From the NCBI RefSeq assembly GCF_011764445.1, contig NZ_BLPG01000001.1, positions 7,519,001 to 7,583,000 on the forward strand: 64,000 nucleotides of DNA. Direction: 5' to 3'. This document shows positions 33,157 through 42,290 of this stretch, piece by piece. Position 1 is the first letter of the stretch; each line of letters opens with the position of its first letter. Below the pieces are notes generated by a model that worked only from the letters and a program-made list of their open reading frames with translations, had not been told where the DNA came from and ran no database searches. The stretch comes from Phytohabitans rumicis. GTDB lineage: Bacteria > Actinomycetota > Actinomycetes > Mycobacteriales > Micromonosporaceae. The translations under genes were made by a program, and so were the position numbers.

Positions 33157-35928
33157 GTGACATCGATCTGGTTCGGCATCCTCGGCCCCCTCGAAGTACG
33201 TGCAGGCGGTCGCCGGGTGCCCCTGGGCGGGCCACGGATGGAGCGAACCCTGGTGGCGCTGCTGCTCAACGCCGGCCATGCCGTCACCATCGAACACCTC
33301 GTGGACGCCGTGTGGCCGAACCCGCCGGCGACCGCCCGACATCAGATCCAGGACCTGGTCAGCCGGCTCCGGCAGATCCTCCTCGACGAGGGCGCCTGCG
33401 CGAGCCTCATCTCGACCCAACGCGCCGGCTACCTGCTCCAAGCAGACTACGACAGCATCGACGCGCACACCTTCGATCGGCTGGTCGCCTCGGCCCGCCA
33501 AGACGCGGCGACACGACCGGACACCGCCGCTGCCGGACTCCGGCAGGCACTGTCGCTGTGGCGGGGCGAACCCCTGGCCGGAATTCGCGGCCGCCGCGCA
33601 GAAGCCGCGGCTCGGGCGATGCAGGACCGCCGGCTGGCCGTCCTACAGGAGTGCCTGACCCTGGAGATGTCGCTGGGCCGCCAATACGACGCTGCGGCCG
33701 AACTGTACACATTGGTCGCCCGACACCCACTCCGGGAATCGCTGGTCGCGATGCTGATGCAATCGCTCACCGCCACGGGCCGGCGCGGCGACGCCCTGGA
33801 AGCGTTTCGGGACTTACGGAAAAGACTCGCCGACGAGCTCGGCGTCGAGCCCGGACCCGACATAGAGCGGCTACACCACGAAACACTGCGCTACGAAGCA
33901 CCACTCCCCTTGACGAGCCCCATGTCCCTGCCGCTGGATACGTCCGGGTTCACCGGCCGTCACGTGCAGCTCGCCCGGCTCGACGCGCTTCTCGACATGA
34001 CCGAACCAGGCGCCACCGTGCCGACCATCCTCGTCCTGTCCGGCACCGCCGGGGTAGGTAAGACAACGCTGGCGGTGCATTGGGCGCGGCGGGTCCGTGG
34101 TCGCTTCCCTGACGGGCAGGTGTACCTGAACCTTCGTGGTTTCGACCCGGTCGGGCCGCCGACCGAGCCGGCGGAGGCGTTGCCGGTTCTGTTGCAGATG
34201 TTGCGGGTGCCTGCGGCGCAGATCCCGGCGACTCTGCAGGATCAGGTTGATTTGTACCGCGGCATCCTCGCCGGTCGACGGTTGTTGATCGTGTTGGACA
34301 ACGTCCGCGATCCGGATCAGGTACGACCGCTGCTACCGGGCGAGCCGGGCTGCACCGTCGTGATAGCCAGCCGCAACCAGCTCACCAGCCTGGTCGCCAT
34401 CGAAGGCGCCAACCCGTTGCCGTTGGACCTGCTGTCCACGGATGAGGCACGCGAACTGCTGATCCGCCGTCTCGGTGCGGCACGGGTCGCCGCCGAACCC
34501 GACGCGGTGGAGGACATCATCGACCGATGTGCGCGGCTCCCGCTCGCGCTCGCCATCGTGGCGGCACGCGCGGCGTCCCATCCCGGCTTCGCCCTGGCGG
34601 CGCTGACCAGCGAACCACACAGCCCCGGAGCCGACCTGGACGCGTTCGACGGTGGCGACCACGCCACCCAGGTACGCACCGTCTTCTCCTGGTCCTACCA
34701 GACGCTCACGCCCGGCGCGGCGCGGCTGTTCCGGCTCCTCGGCCTGCACCCCGGCCCGGACATCGCGCCACCCGCCGCCGCGAGCCTCGCCGGCACACCA
34801 CCCGAACAGGTACGCCCGCTGGTAGCCGAACTGGCCCGAGCGCACCTGGTTACCGAACACATCCCGGGCCGGTTCACCTTCCATGACCTGCTCCGGTTGT
34901 ACGCCGCGGAGTTGGCTCATCTGCACGACGGTGACACCGAACGGCGTACCGCGACGCATCGGTTGTTGGACCACTATCTGCACACCGCGCACGCGGCCCA
35001 CCATTTGATGCGTCCGCACCGTGAGCCTGTCCCGGTGAGCCCGCCCCAGCCGGGTGTCATCGCGGAGAGCCTCGCCAACCATGGACAAGCGTTGGCCTGG
35101 TTCACTGCCGAGCATGCTGTCCTGGTCGCGGCGATCGCTCATGCTGGAAAGGTCGGGTTCGAGGCCCATACGTGGCAGCTGGCGCTGACGCTTGACGAGT
35201 TCTTCTATCGGCAGGGGCACTGGCGTGCCTGGGTCACTACCCACCGCCATGCCCTGGACGCTGCCCGCCGCCAGGCAGAGCGTTCTGGACAAGCGCACAT
35301 CCACCGCAGCCTGGCCAACGCTCACGCCCGGCTCGGCCAGTACCACGATGCGCATATCCACTTCGATCAGGCCCTGGACCTGTTCACCGAGCTTCACGAC
35401 CACACCAGCCAGGCACACACCCTTTTGGGCATCGCCTGGCTACACGCCCGTCAACACCGCCGCCGGCAGGCACTGGACCACGCCCGTCAAGCCCTCGACC
35501 TCTACCGGGCCACCGGCAACCAGACCGGACAGGCCAACGCCCTCAACTCGGTCGGCTGGTACCACGCCCAACTCGGCGACCACCACCAAACCCTCATCCA
35601 CTGTGAACACGCCTTGACGCTCCTGCAGAACTGCGGCGACCACCTGGTCGAGGAGGCCGGCACCTGGGACAGCCTCGGATACGCCCACCACCACCTCGGC
35701 AACTACGAGCGGGCCATCACCTGCGGCCAACACGCCGTCGACCTGTACCGGAAGATCGGCGACCGGTACAACGAAGCCGACGCCCTTACCCACCTCGGCG
35801 ACACCCACCACGCCACCGGAAACCACCACACCGCCCAAACCATCTGGCACCAAGCCCTCACCATCCTCACCGAACTCCAACACCCCGACGCCCACCAACT
35901 CCACACAAAACTTGACCGCACTGACTGA
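33157..35928 (+). CDS. AfsR/SARP-family regulator (BTAD, NB-ARC ATPase, TPR)
   Basis: 923 residues, the full AfsR architecture. The N-terminal OmpR-like winged helix is IWFGILGPLEVRAGGRRVPL, and the BTAD domain extends to about 250 (GDALEAFRDLRKRLADELGVEPG). The NB-ARC ATPase has FTGRHVQLARLDALL, Walker A GTAGVGKTTLAVHWA (about residue 295), LLIVLDNVRD and LPLALAIVAARAA. The C-terminus has multiple TPR units rich in His (AHTLLGIAWLHARQHRRRQA). AfsR-type proteins activate secondary-metabolite promoters by binding 11-bp-pitch repeats, which lie just upstream (33077-33105), suggesting autoregulation. GTG start. No biosynthetic cluster is visible in the window. Confidence 0.94.
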   Translation: MTSIWFGILGPLEVRAGGRRVPLGGPRMERTLVALLLNAGHAVTIEHLVDAVWPNPPATARHQIQDLVSRLRQILLDEGACASLISTQRAGYLLQADYDSIDAHTFDRLVASARQDAATRPDTAAAGLRQALSLWRGEPLAGIRGRRAEAAARAMQDRRLAVLQECLTLEMSLGRQYDAAAELYTLVARHPLRESLVAMLMQSLTATGRRGDALEAFRDLRKRLADELGVEPGPDIERLHHETLRYEAPLPLTSPMSLPLDTSGFTGRHVQLARLDALLDMTEPGATVPTILVLSGTAGVGKTTLAVHWARRVRGRFPDGQVYLNLRGFDPVGPPTEPAEALPVLLQMLRVPAAQIPATLQDQVDLYRGILAGRRLLIVLDNVRDPDQVRPLLPGEPGCTVVIASRNQLTSLVAIEGANPLPLDLLSTDEARELLIRRLGAARVAAEPDAVEDIIDRCARLPLALAIVAARAASHPGFALAALTSEPHSPGADLDAFDGGDHATQVRTVFSWSYQTLTPGAARLFRLLGLHPGPDIAPPAAASLAGTPPEQVRPLVAELARAHLVTEHIPGRFTFHDLLRLYAAELAHLHDGDTERRTATHRLLDHYLHTAHAAHHLMRPHREPVPVSPPQPGVIAESLANHGQALAWFTAEHAVLVAAIAHAGKVGFEAHTWQLALTLDEFFYRQGHWRAWVTTHRHALDAARRQAERSGQAHIHRSLANAHARLGQYHDAHIHFDQALDLFTELHDHTSQAHTLLGIAWLHARQHRRRQALDHARQALDLYRATGNQTGQANALNSVGWYHAQLGDHHQTLIHCEHALTLLQNCGDHLVEEAGTWDSLGYAHHHLGNYERAITCGQHAVDLYRKIGDRYNEADALTHLGDTHHATGNHHTAQTIWHQALTILTELQHPDAHQLHTKLDRTD

Positions 35929-35971
35929 ACTGACTGAGCCTCCTGGCCGAAGTGCCGGCGATGTCGTCGCT

Positions 35972-36802
35972 TCAGTCGATGCGGCCGATGGGCTCACGCT
36001 TTTCGGCTTGGAACGCGTCTTCGGTCCGGCCACGGGCCCAGTAGCCGGAGATCGAGATGGCCTCGCGTGGGATGCCCCTGGCGTGCAGCACCTTGCGGAC
36101 GGCCTTGACGGACTCGCGCTCGCCGTGGGCGAAGACCTGCACCGCGCCCGGTGTGGCGGGGGCCGAGGGCCAGTGCCCGTTTGCCACCGCGCGGGCCAGG
36201 AAGGCGGTGTCGCCGTGGTCGGTGTTGACCAACCAGTTCAGCGCCACCTGCTCGGGACACTTCAGGTCGAGGATGTCGGCCGGATCCGAGATCTCGATGT
36301 GTGCGACACCGTTCGCGTGCCCGGGCAAAGCGTCCAGGGAGGCGGCGATCGCGGGCAGCGCGGACAGGTCTCCGGCGAACACATGCCAGCCGACCGCCGG
36401 GTCTGGCGCGTACGCCCCGCCGGGTCCCGACACCACGAGCCGGTCTCCGGGCGCGGCCTTCATGGCCCAGACAGCGGCGACGCCGGTGTCGCCGTGCGTG
36501 ACGAAGTCGATCGCCAGGCGTCGCGCGGCGCTATCCACCCAGCGGAGCGTGTAGGTGCGCAGGACGGGCTGCAGGTGTGACGGCTGGGCGGCACGCAGGG
36601 CGGCGAGATCGTACGGTGGCTCTACGCCGAGCTCGGGGTCCACGAACAGCAACTTGACGTACGCGTCCGTGTATCCGTTGTCGGAGAAGTCGGCGAGCGA
36701 CTCACCCGAGGCGACTACCCGTACCAGATGCGGTGTCAGCCATTCGGTTGTCTCCACCGCGAGCACGTGCTGACTCGGACCTTGCCGTTGAGTCCTCGCC
36801 AT
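35972..36802 (-). CDS. siderophore-interacting FAD-binding reductase (SIP family)
   Basis: 276 residues. The N-terminal FAD domain has the RTYTLRW motif (RxYTxR) near residue 82, then IDFVTHGDTGVAAVWAMKAAPGD and VSGPGGAYAPDPAVGWHVFAGDLSALPAI. A C-terminal NAD(P)H domain follows (FAHGERESVKAVRKVLHARG, ISISGYWARGRTEDAF). It releases iron from ferric siderophores by reduction in the cytoplasm. A 17-bp IdeR/DmdR-type iron box (36830-36846) lies 28 bases upstream, so the gene should be repressed when iron is plentiful. Confidence 0.94.
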   Translation of the reverse strand: MARTQRQGPSQHVLAVETTEWLTPHLVRVVASGESLADFSDNGYTDAYVKLLFVDPELGVEPPYDLAALRAAQPSHLQPVLRTYTLRWVDSAARRLAIDFVTHGDTGVAAVWAMKAAPGDRLVVSGPGGAYAPDPAVGWHVFAGDLSALPAIAASLDALPGHANGVAHIEISDPADILDLKCPEQVALNWLVNTDHGDTAFLARAVANGHWPSAPATPGAVQVFAHGERESVKAVRKVLHARGIPREAISISGYWARGRTEDAFQAEKREPIGRID

Positions 36803-36829
36803 GTCACTGTCCTTCCGACCAATTCTGGT

Positions 36830-36846
36830 TAGGTTAGCCTAACCTA
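36830..36846. promoter_or_regulatory. IdeR/DmdR iron box
   Basis: TAGGTTAGCCTAACCTA is a perfect 17-bp palindrome matching the actinobacterial iron-box consensus TTAGGTTAGSCTAACCTAA except at the outermost bases. It lies 28 bases before the siderophore-interacting protein. Its right edge overlaps the stop codon of the gene at 36844-37239. Confidence 0.88.
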
Positions 36847-37239
36847 CCAGAGCCGGTCGGAAGGACGGTCGAGGTCGATGGTGTGCGGGCCGTCGGCTCG
36901 GCGCGGCTGACCGTGGGCCCGGATGTCTGTGGCTTGGGCAAGCCGGGCGGAGGTCTCGGCGATCAGTTGCTGCAACGGCAGAGCCCGCGAGCGGTCGGCG
37001 ATCACGAGGTCTTCCAGCTTCGCCCGCCAGCGTCCACGCTCGACATCGACGACGTCCAACCGGTGCCTGGCCCACAACCGGTGCCGTGACTCATATAGCG
37101 CCTCGGCCAGCCGCCGATCGAAGTGGCGCTCCACCTGCTCGCGCAGCCAGCCGAAGACCTGGTCGGATTCGGTGGCACATATGAAGGCTCGCGCTGCGTC
37201 CCAGGCAAGTCGCTCGTGATGGACCACCTGCGCTGTCAT
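36844..37239 (-). CDS. hypothetical protein
   Basis: 131 residues: MTAQVVHHERLAWDAARAFI, then CATESDQVFGWLREQVERHFDRRLAEALYESR in outline and a C-terminal stretch ending DLDRPSDRLW. Mostly helical and charged, with no membrane segment or recognised motif. AAGGA is just upstream of ATG 37239. The stop codon overlaps the iron box of the next gene on the same strand. Function unknown. Confidence 0.6.
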   Translation of the reverse strand: MTAQVVHHERLAWDAARAFICATESDQVFGWLREQVERHFDRRLAEALYESRHRLWARHRLDVVDVERGRWRAKLEDLVIADRSRALPLQQLIAETSARLAQATDIRAHGQPRRADGPHTIDLDRPSDRLW

Positions 37240-37317
37240 GGTTCCTTACGATCCCAGCCATACCAGGGCCGCACAAGTGGCCGCGTGCTCAAGATGCGAT
37301 CTTGACGACTGGCGTTA

Positions 37318-37749
37318 CTACTCCGCCCCGCTGACTGGCTGGTGGCAGACCGCCTCGATGTTGTTGCCGTCCGGGTCGTAGACGAACGCACCGTAGTAGT
37401 GCGAGTGATAGATCGGGCGTGGCCCGGGCGCGCCGTTGTCCTGCCCGCCGGCGGCCAGGGCCGCCGCATGAAACTCGTCCACCACAGCCCGGCTCTGGGT
37501 GGAGAACGCAACGTGGACGCGCTCGGTTGGCGTACGGGTCGCCACGAAGAACCACGGCCTGCCGCCGTCGCCGAACCCGATGTAGCCCGGTAGGTCGAGA
37601 ACGACCTCGACGCCGAGCGGGGCGAGGGCTTGCTCGTAGAAAGCGCGACTGGTGGCGATGTCACCAACGCCGAGTACCACGTGATCGATCACCAGGTAAG
37701 CATGCCGCGTCGCGGCTCGCCTGTCCGGTCCTCGACGTATCGGCGACAT
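37318..37749 (-). CDS. VOC (glyoxalase/bleomycin-resistance) superfamily protein
   Basis: Up to 143 residues. The VOC fold begins VIDHVVLGVGDIATSRAFYEQAL with metal-site His in the first strand, then IGFGDGGRPWFFVATR, HVAFSTQSRAVVDEFHAAALAAGG, and finally AFVYDPDGNNIEAVCH with the Glu ligand. Members include dioxygenases, isomerases and antibiotic-binding proteins; the substrate is unknown. ATG 37749 gives an extra N-terminal basic stretch; GTG 37692 would start directly at the domain. It is divergent from the LuxR gene. Confidence 0.85.
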   Translation of the reverse strand: MSPIRRGPDRRAATRHAYLVIDHVVLGVGDIATSRAFYEQALAPLGVEVVLDLPGYIGFGDGGRPWFFVATRTPTERVHVAFSTQSRAVVDEFHAAALAAGGQDNGAPGPRPIYHSHYYGAFVYDPDGNNIEAVCHQPVSGAE

Positions 37750-37799
37750 CGGCGAGTGCCTCGTGTGACCGTTGCCAGGGTTATCGATTGGGGGGCGTG

Positions 37800-40361
37800 A
37801 TGACCTTTCTGCCGCCGCGTGCTGGGTTGGTCGGCCGGGTGTCCGAGCTGAACCTCGCCTTATCTGCCCTGGCCAGGGGCGTTGGGGTGGCTCTGGTCGG
37901 GCATGAGGGAGTTGGCAAGACGTCGGTGGCTCGCGAGCTGGCCGCTCGCCTCGATCCGCGCCGGACGTGTGTGGTGTGGCTGACCGCCACGGATGCCGGT
38001 CGGCAGGTGCCGTTCGCTGCGCTCGCCGCGCTCATGCCCGCGTCGTCGTGCGCCGACGTCACCGTCGTCCTTCCGGCTGTCCGGGAGGCGCTGCGGGCGC
38101 GTGCGGGGAGCCGGCGCCTGGTCCTCGTCGTCGACGACGCTCATCTGCTCGACGGGCCGTCGGCAGCGGTCCTGCTGGGACTGGCCGGCGAGGCTCAGCT
38201 GGTGCTGACGATATGTGCCGGGGCAGCACAGCCCGATGCGGTCCGGACGCTGTGGAAGGACGGTTACCTCGACCGCGTCGACTTGGACCCGTTCGACGAT
38301 GCGGACACCGGGCGGCTCGTCGCGGCGCTGGTCGGTGGCGACGTGGCGGCCCCCACCGCGCAGATGCTGCATCAGTGGACGAGGGGCAACGCGTTCTACC
38401 TGACCGAGCTGGTTCGGGCCGGGCTGCTCGACCGGGCGCTGCGGGAGCGGTCCGGGCTCTGGTGGTGGCAGGCGCCGCTGGTGGTGCCGCCCACGCTGGC
38501 GGAGCTGCTGGACCGCCAGTTGAATCACCTCGACGCGGCGGCCCGCGACGCGCTCAGCGCCGTCGCGCTGGGCGCACCGCTGGCCGTGGAGGTGCTGGAA
38601 CGCATCGTCGCGCCCGATGTGGTGGTGCGGCTCGAAGACCGCGGGCTGCTGCGGGCCGAGGCCGCCGACGGTGGCCAGGCCGGCCGGCTGTCGCTGCGTT
38701 TCGCCCATCCCATGCTCGGTGCGGCGGTGCGCCGGCGGCTATCCCCGGCTCGGCGGCGGCGGGTCGCCGCGGCCCTGCTGGCGGCCCGGCCGTCCGAGCC
38801 GGTCCATCCCGGGGAGGTCGTCCTCACCGCGCTGTGGCAGCTCGACGCCGGCACGGCGATCGACGGTGGTCACCTGCTCGACGCCGCGGACCTGGTCCTG
38901 CACTCCGATCCGGCCCTGTCCTTGCGACTGTCTGAGGAAGCGGCCCGCCGCCAGCCGTCGGCGCTGGCGTGCGTGGCCAGCGCGTCGGCCCTGGTCGAGC
39001 TGGGACGGCCGGACGAGGCGCGGGCGGTCCTGGAGAAGGCCGCGGCGGATGCCTCCAGCGTCGACGACGAGACGCAGATCGCCATCGCGCTCGCCGGTCA
39101 CCGGGTATGGGCCGAACGCGATCCGGCCGGTGGCCAGGACGAGTTGACGAGGCTTCTGGCGAGTACCCACGATCCCGCCGCTCGGGCGGACATCGGTTCG
39201 TTGAAAGCCCTCGTCCATCTGTTCGGCGGCCAGACGTCGGCGGCGCTGGAGGCCGCCGACTCCGTACTCGCCGACGGCACCGCCGGGCGGCGGGCGCTGC
39301 TGCGAGCCGGCCTGGCCCGCGCGGCGGCGCTGTCGCTCGTCGGCCGGACGGCGGACGCGCTGCGCGCCGCCGGCGAGGTCGCCGCCGCCTGCGTGGAGGA
39401 TCCGGCCGGCCTGCCATACGTGCGGGGGATGGCGCTCGCGGCGGTGGGACTGGCACAGATCTGGCGCACCCCCGCGCCGGACGTGCCTGCCACCCACCCC
39501 CAGTCCGGCCGCTGGCCAACCCCTTCGGACCGTGACCTGGCCGGGCTGGAGCCGACCGCCTGGCCGCTGTTCGACGGCTACGCCCGCCGGGTGGCCGGCG
39601 ACCTCCCGGGAGCGATCAAATGCCTGCGAGTGGCCCTGGTGCAGCAGGCGGGCGGCGAAGGGCTGTTCCGGTCCGAGGCGGCGACGTGGCTGGTCCTGTG
39701 CCTGGCGGAGGCGGGCCGCGTCGACGAGGCCGAGGACGTGTTGCGTTCGACCCCGCCAGACGCCATGGCCATCGTGCCCGGGCTGTCGCCGTGGGCGGCG
39801 GCGGGCATCGCGGCGGCGCGCGGCGAACGGCGACGGGCGATCGACCTCATGGCCGAGGCCGGCGCCGCCGCCCGACGCGCGGGGTGCTGGCTGGTGGAGG
39901 TCGGGTATCTGGTCCACGAGGCCGGCATCCGGGGCCCCGCGGGGGCGGCCGAGGTCGCCGCCCGCCTGCGGGCCGCGGTCGAGCACGTCGACGCGCCACG
40001 GCTGGTCGCCGCCGCCCAGGCGACGCTCGCCGTGGCGTCGGATCCGGACGACGGTACGTCGCTGATCGAGCACGTGGACCGCCTGGAGCGGCTGAACATG
40101 CCCCGGCATGCGCTGGGCGTGGTGCGGGCGGCGGAGGCGATGGGGAACCCCGTCCGCGCGGTACGGGCTGCGACCGGCACGGGGTCCCTCACGGCGCGAG
40201 AGAGCGAGATCGCGGGCCTCGCCGCCAGCGGCCTGACCGACCGCGAGATCGCCGAACGGCTCGTCCTGTCGGTTCGCACCGTGGAGAGTCACCTGGCCCG
40301 CGTGTACCGCAAGTTGCCGGTCCGGTCGCGGCGGCAGTTGCGGGAGGCCCTGCGCCGGTGA
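37800..40361 (+). CDS. LuxR-family regulator with AAA ATPase domain (LAL type)
   Basis: 853 residues. The N-terminal ATPase has Walker A VGHEGVGKTSVA (K40) and Walker B RLVLVVDDAHLLDG (about 110). The middle is a long helical region, partly TPR-like (SALVELGRPDEARAVLEKAA, FDGYARRVAGDLPGAIKCLR). The C-terminal LuxR helix-turn-helix is SLTARESEIAGLAASGLTDR, then LSVRTVESHLARVYRKL (about 796-840). LAL regulators activate degradative or biosynthetic genes in response to a ligand sensed by the helical part. ATG 37800 (GTG 37797 alternative) follows a G-rich ggggggcg. Its stop codon lies in the loop of a bidirectional terminator. Confidence 0.93.
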   Translation: MTFLPPRAGLVGRVSELNLALSALARGVGVALVGHEGVGKTSVARELAARLDPRRTCVVWLTATDAGRQVPFAALAALMPASSCADVTVVLPAVREALRARAGSRRLVLVVDDAHLLDGPSAAVLLGLAGEAQLVLTICAGAAQPDAVRTLWKDGYLDRVDLDPFDDADTGRLVAALVGGDVAAPTAQMLHQWTRGNAFYLTELVRAGLLDRALRERSGLWWWQAPLVVPPTLAELLDRQLNHLDAAARDALSAVALGAPLAVEVLERIVAPDVVVRLEDRGLLRAEAADGGQAGRLSLRFAHPMLGAAVRRRLSPARRRRVAAALLAARPSEPVHPGEVVLTALWQLDAGTAIDGGHLLDAADLVLHSDPALSLRLSEEAARRQPSALACVASASALVELGRPDEARAVLEKAAADASSVDDETQIAIALAGHRVWAERDPAGGQDELTRLLASTHDPAARADIGSLKALVHLFGGQTSAALEAADSVLADGTAGRRALLRAGLARAAALSLVGRTADALRAAGEVAAACVEDPAGLPYVRGMALAAVGLAQIWRTPAPDVPATHPQSGRWPTPSDRDLAGLEPTAWPLFDGYARRVAGDLPGAIKCLRVALVQQAGGEGLFRSEAATWLVLCLAEAGRVDEAEDVLRSTPPDAMAIVPGLSPWAAAGIAAARGERRRAIDLMAEAGAAARRAGCWLVEVGYLVHEAGIRGPAGAAEVAARLRAAVEHVDAPRLVAAAQATLAVASDPDDGTSLIEHVDRLERLNMPRHALGVVRAAEAMGNPVRAVRAATGTGSLTARESEIAGLAASGLTDREIAERLVLSVRTVESHLARVYRKLPVRSRRQLREALRR

Positions 40362-40378
40362 CGGCGCAGGGCCTCCCG
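40341..40378. terminator. bidirectional terminator, stop codon in loop
   Basis: Perfect 17-bp arms (CGGGAGGCCCTGCGCCG, 40341-40357; complement at 40362-40378) around a 4-base loop GTGA. The loop contains the TGA stop of the LuxR gene, so the stem includes its last five codons. It separates two convergent genes. Confidence 0.85.
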
Positions 40379-40384
40379 GCCGGA

Positions 40385-41557
40385 TCAGTAGCGGTCGATG
40401 CGGTAGAAGGTGTAGAACTCGGAGTCGTTGTCGGTGTGGAAGAGGAAGAAGTCGTACCAGATCCCCTTGTAGTAGTTCAGCGGGAAGCTGAGGTACCACT
40501 CGAAGCCTTCCGGCCACAGGATCCCGGTGTCCCACCCGATGATGTCGTCGCCCATGTTGAAGAGCGCGTCCAGCAGGTTCGCGGCGCTGTCGACCACCGC
40601 CTGGTCGACGTCGACACCGTAGAACTTGGCCACGCACTGGCCGATGGTGGCCGCGTCGTGCCACATCTGCTTGATCTTCTCCGGGTTGCCGAAGTCGTGC
40701 TCGGTGACCAGGGCCGAGATGTACGTGCGTTCGGTCGGGAGGTACGCCGGACCGAAGACAACCAACGGGTTCGGGTTGGGCCCCCGGATCTCCTTGCGGT
40801 CGACGTCACTGTAGACCGCGGTGCGCTTGGCCCACGAGTGGTTGCTGTCGTCGTACATGTTGAAGTTGACGTACGGCTCGTCACTGTTGCTGCCGCCGTC
40901 CCAGGTGCTCTCCTCGGCGCAGTACAGGCCGACGTAGCTGACGGTGTAGATCGGCGCCGCGCCGGCGGGCGCCGCCGCGGCGGGCTTCTCCGCGGTACGC
41001 GTGGCCGGCGTGCGGTCCGGGCCCAGCGTCATCGTGGCCGGCGAACGACCCAGCAGCGTCCCCGCGCCGCCGGGGTCCGGTGACACCTCGGTCTTGCCGG
41101 TGATGGAGTCCGTCGACGCCTTGGTGTCGCCCGGACGAGGAGCCTCACTTTCGGGCATCGTGAACGGCCGCGCACCCACCGGGGTGCGGCCGATCGTCGC
41201 GGCCCGAGCCGTGAACCCGTTCGGGTCGTGCACGCCGCGCGGGCGGAACGCCTGGGCCGCGCGGGCGGCCAGCGCCTCCTCGGTCATCCGGAGCGAGTTG
41301 TCAGCGGCGGCCGCGGCCGCGCCGATGGCCGCGACCTTCGTCTCCATCGGCAACGCGCGCCAGTTCCGGACCGCTTCCTCGGCCGTCCGCCGTCCGTCTG
41401 GACGGGCGTCGATCTCACGGGCGAGTTGAAGCTCCGGTCGGGTGCGCTCGGGCACGTTGTCCACGTACCGTTCGAGCAGCGTCAGGAGGAAAGCGGATCC
41501 CTCCGGATTGGCGTGTGGATTCCGCCGGAAGATCCTCGTCGTCGTGGTGTCCGTCAT
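40385..41557 (-). CDS. protein of unknown function with aromatic C-terminal domain
   Basis: 390 residues, no signal peptide. The N-terminal half is Ala-rich and helical (ETKVAAIGAAAAAADNSLRM). A Pro/Ala/Thr linker (RTAEKPAAAAPAGAAPIYTV) leads to a compact C-terminal domain of about 170 residues rich in Tyr, Trp, Asp and Asn (VGLYCAEESTWDGGSNSDEP, FNMYDDSNHSWAKRTAVYSD, GDDIIGWDTGILWPEGFEWY, LFHTDNDSEFYTFYRID). The C-terminal domain looks like a folded enzyme or binding module but I do not recognise it. It may be exported by a non-classical route. It is convergent with the LuxR gene. Confidence 0.75.
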   Translation of the reverse strand: MTDTTTTRIFRRNPHANPEGSAFLLTLLERYVDNVPERTRPELQLAREIDARPDGRRTAEEAVRNWRALPMETKVAAIGAAAAAADNSLRMTEEALAARAAQAFRPRGVHDPNGFTARAATIGRTPVGARPFTMPESEAPRPGDTKASTDSITGKTEVSPDPGGAGTLLGRSPATMTLGPDRTPATRTAEKPAAAAPAGAAPIYTVSYVGLYCAEESTWDGGSNSDEPYVNFNMYDDSNHSWAKRTAVYSDVDRKEIRGPNPNPLVVFGPAYLPTERTYISALVTEHDFGNPEKIKQMWHDAATIGQCVAKFYGVDVDQAVVDSAANLLDALFNMGDDIIGWDTGILWPEGFEWYLSFPLNYYKGIWYDFFLFHTDNDSEFYTFYRIDRY

Positions 41558-41737
41558 CGTGTTGCCCCTCTATTAGTGCGGACCTGACAACGAAAACGGT
41601 AGGAAAGACCGGACGGGGCACACATCCGTGAGCGGTACGCAAAGCGCCGGCGGGGGAGTACGGAGGGCGGACACCCGGTACGGAGCTGGGCGGACGGATG
41701 CTGAGGTGAAACGTTTGGGGTAAAGGCGGGGTCTTGG

Positions 41738-41881
41738 GTTTGTCCAGGCAGATATGCCCCGGTCCGCGTCACCTGCGGGCCGCATGCTCCCGCGGGCACC
41801 GCGCAGGTCGGCGGCTCGCAAGCGCTCGCCGAAACCCCCGACCAGCGCTGCCAGCTCCGCGGCACAAGACGCAAGGACAAC
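41738..41881 (-). repeat. 144-bp interspersed repeat, copy 2 (inverted)
   Basis: Reverse complement of 30061-30204 with about nine differences and no gaps. The two copies are 11.5 kb apart and in opposite orientation, so recombination between them would invert the segment from the GNAT gene to the unknown protein gene. Confidence 0.85.
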
Positions 41882-42238
41882 GGCCGGGCGACGCCCGGGG
41901 AGACGGTGGGCCGCCTGGAGCCGCCTCCAACCCACGGCCGTTTGCCCTTGATCCGCGCGAAGGTCCTTGATCGACGGGGTGGGGATGGTCGCGGTCCGCT
42001 CCGAGCCCGCTCTGAGCCCGCGCTGCGCGGGATCCGCGTCGCCGCGGTGATCGCTACACCCGCCCTCGTTGCGCCGCCCGGCGACGCGTGGCCGCTCGGG
42101 GCCGTCCGTGGCGAATCTTTGCCCCTGGAGGGGCAATTGCTCGCCACGATCACATCGCGACCAGAGACGTCTCGCGGTGAGGGTGAGGCCGGTCGGGTGG
42201 GTGCCGGCCGATATGCCGCATTTGCACGGCAGCACGCG

Positions 42239-42290
42239 TAGATCTTGGTGACTTATCGTCGTCCCAGCAACAACAAGTCACCAAGATCTA
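42239..42290. repeat. perfect 16-bp-arm intergenic palindrome
   Basis: TAGATCTTGGTGACTT (42239-42254) and its exact complement (42275-42290) around a 20-base loop. It is 199 bases from the nearest stop and has no T-run, so a simple terminator is unlikely. Its AT-rich arms stand out. It may belong to a dispersed palindrome family. Confidence 0.7.

Noticed and set aside
41573-42235. 220-codon leftward frame covering repeat copy 2
   Set aside because: Only the repeat part matches anything (copy 1, itself intergenic). Low-complexity Arg/Pro content and no supporting RBS.
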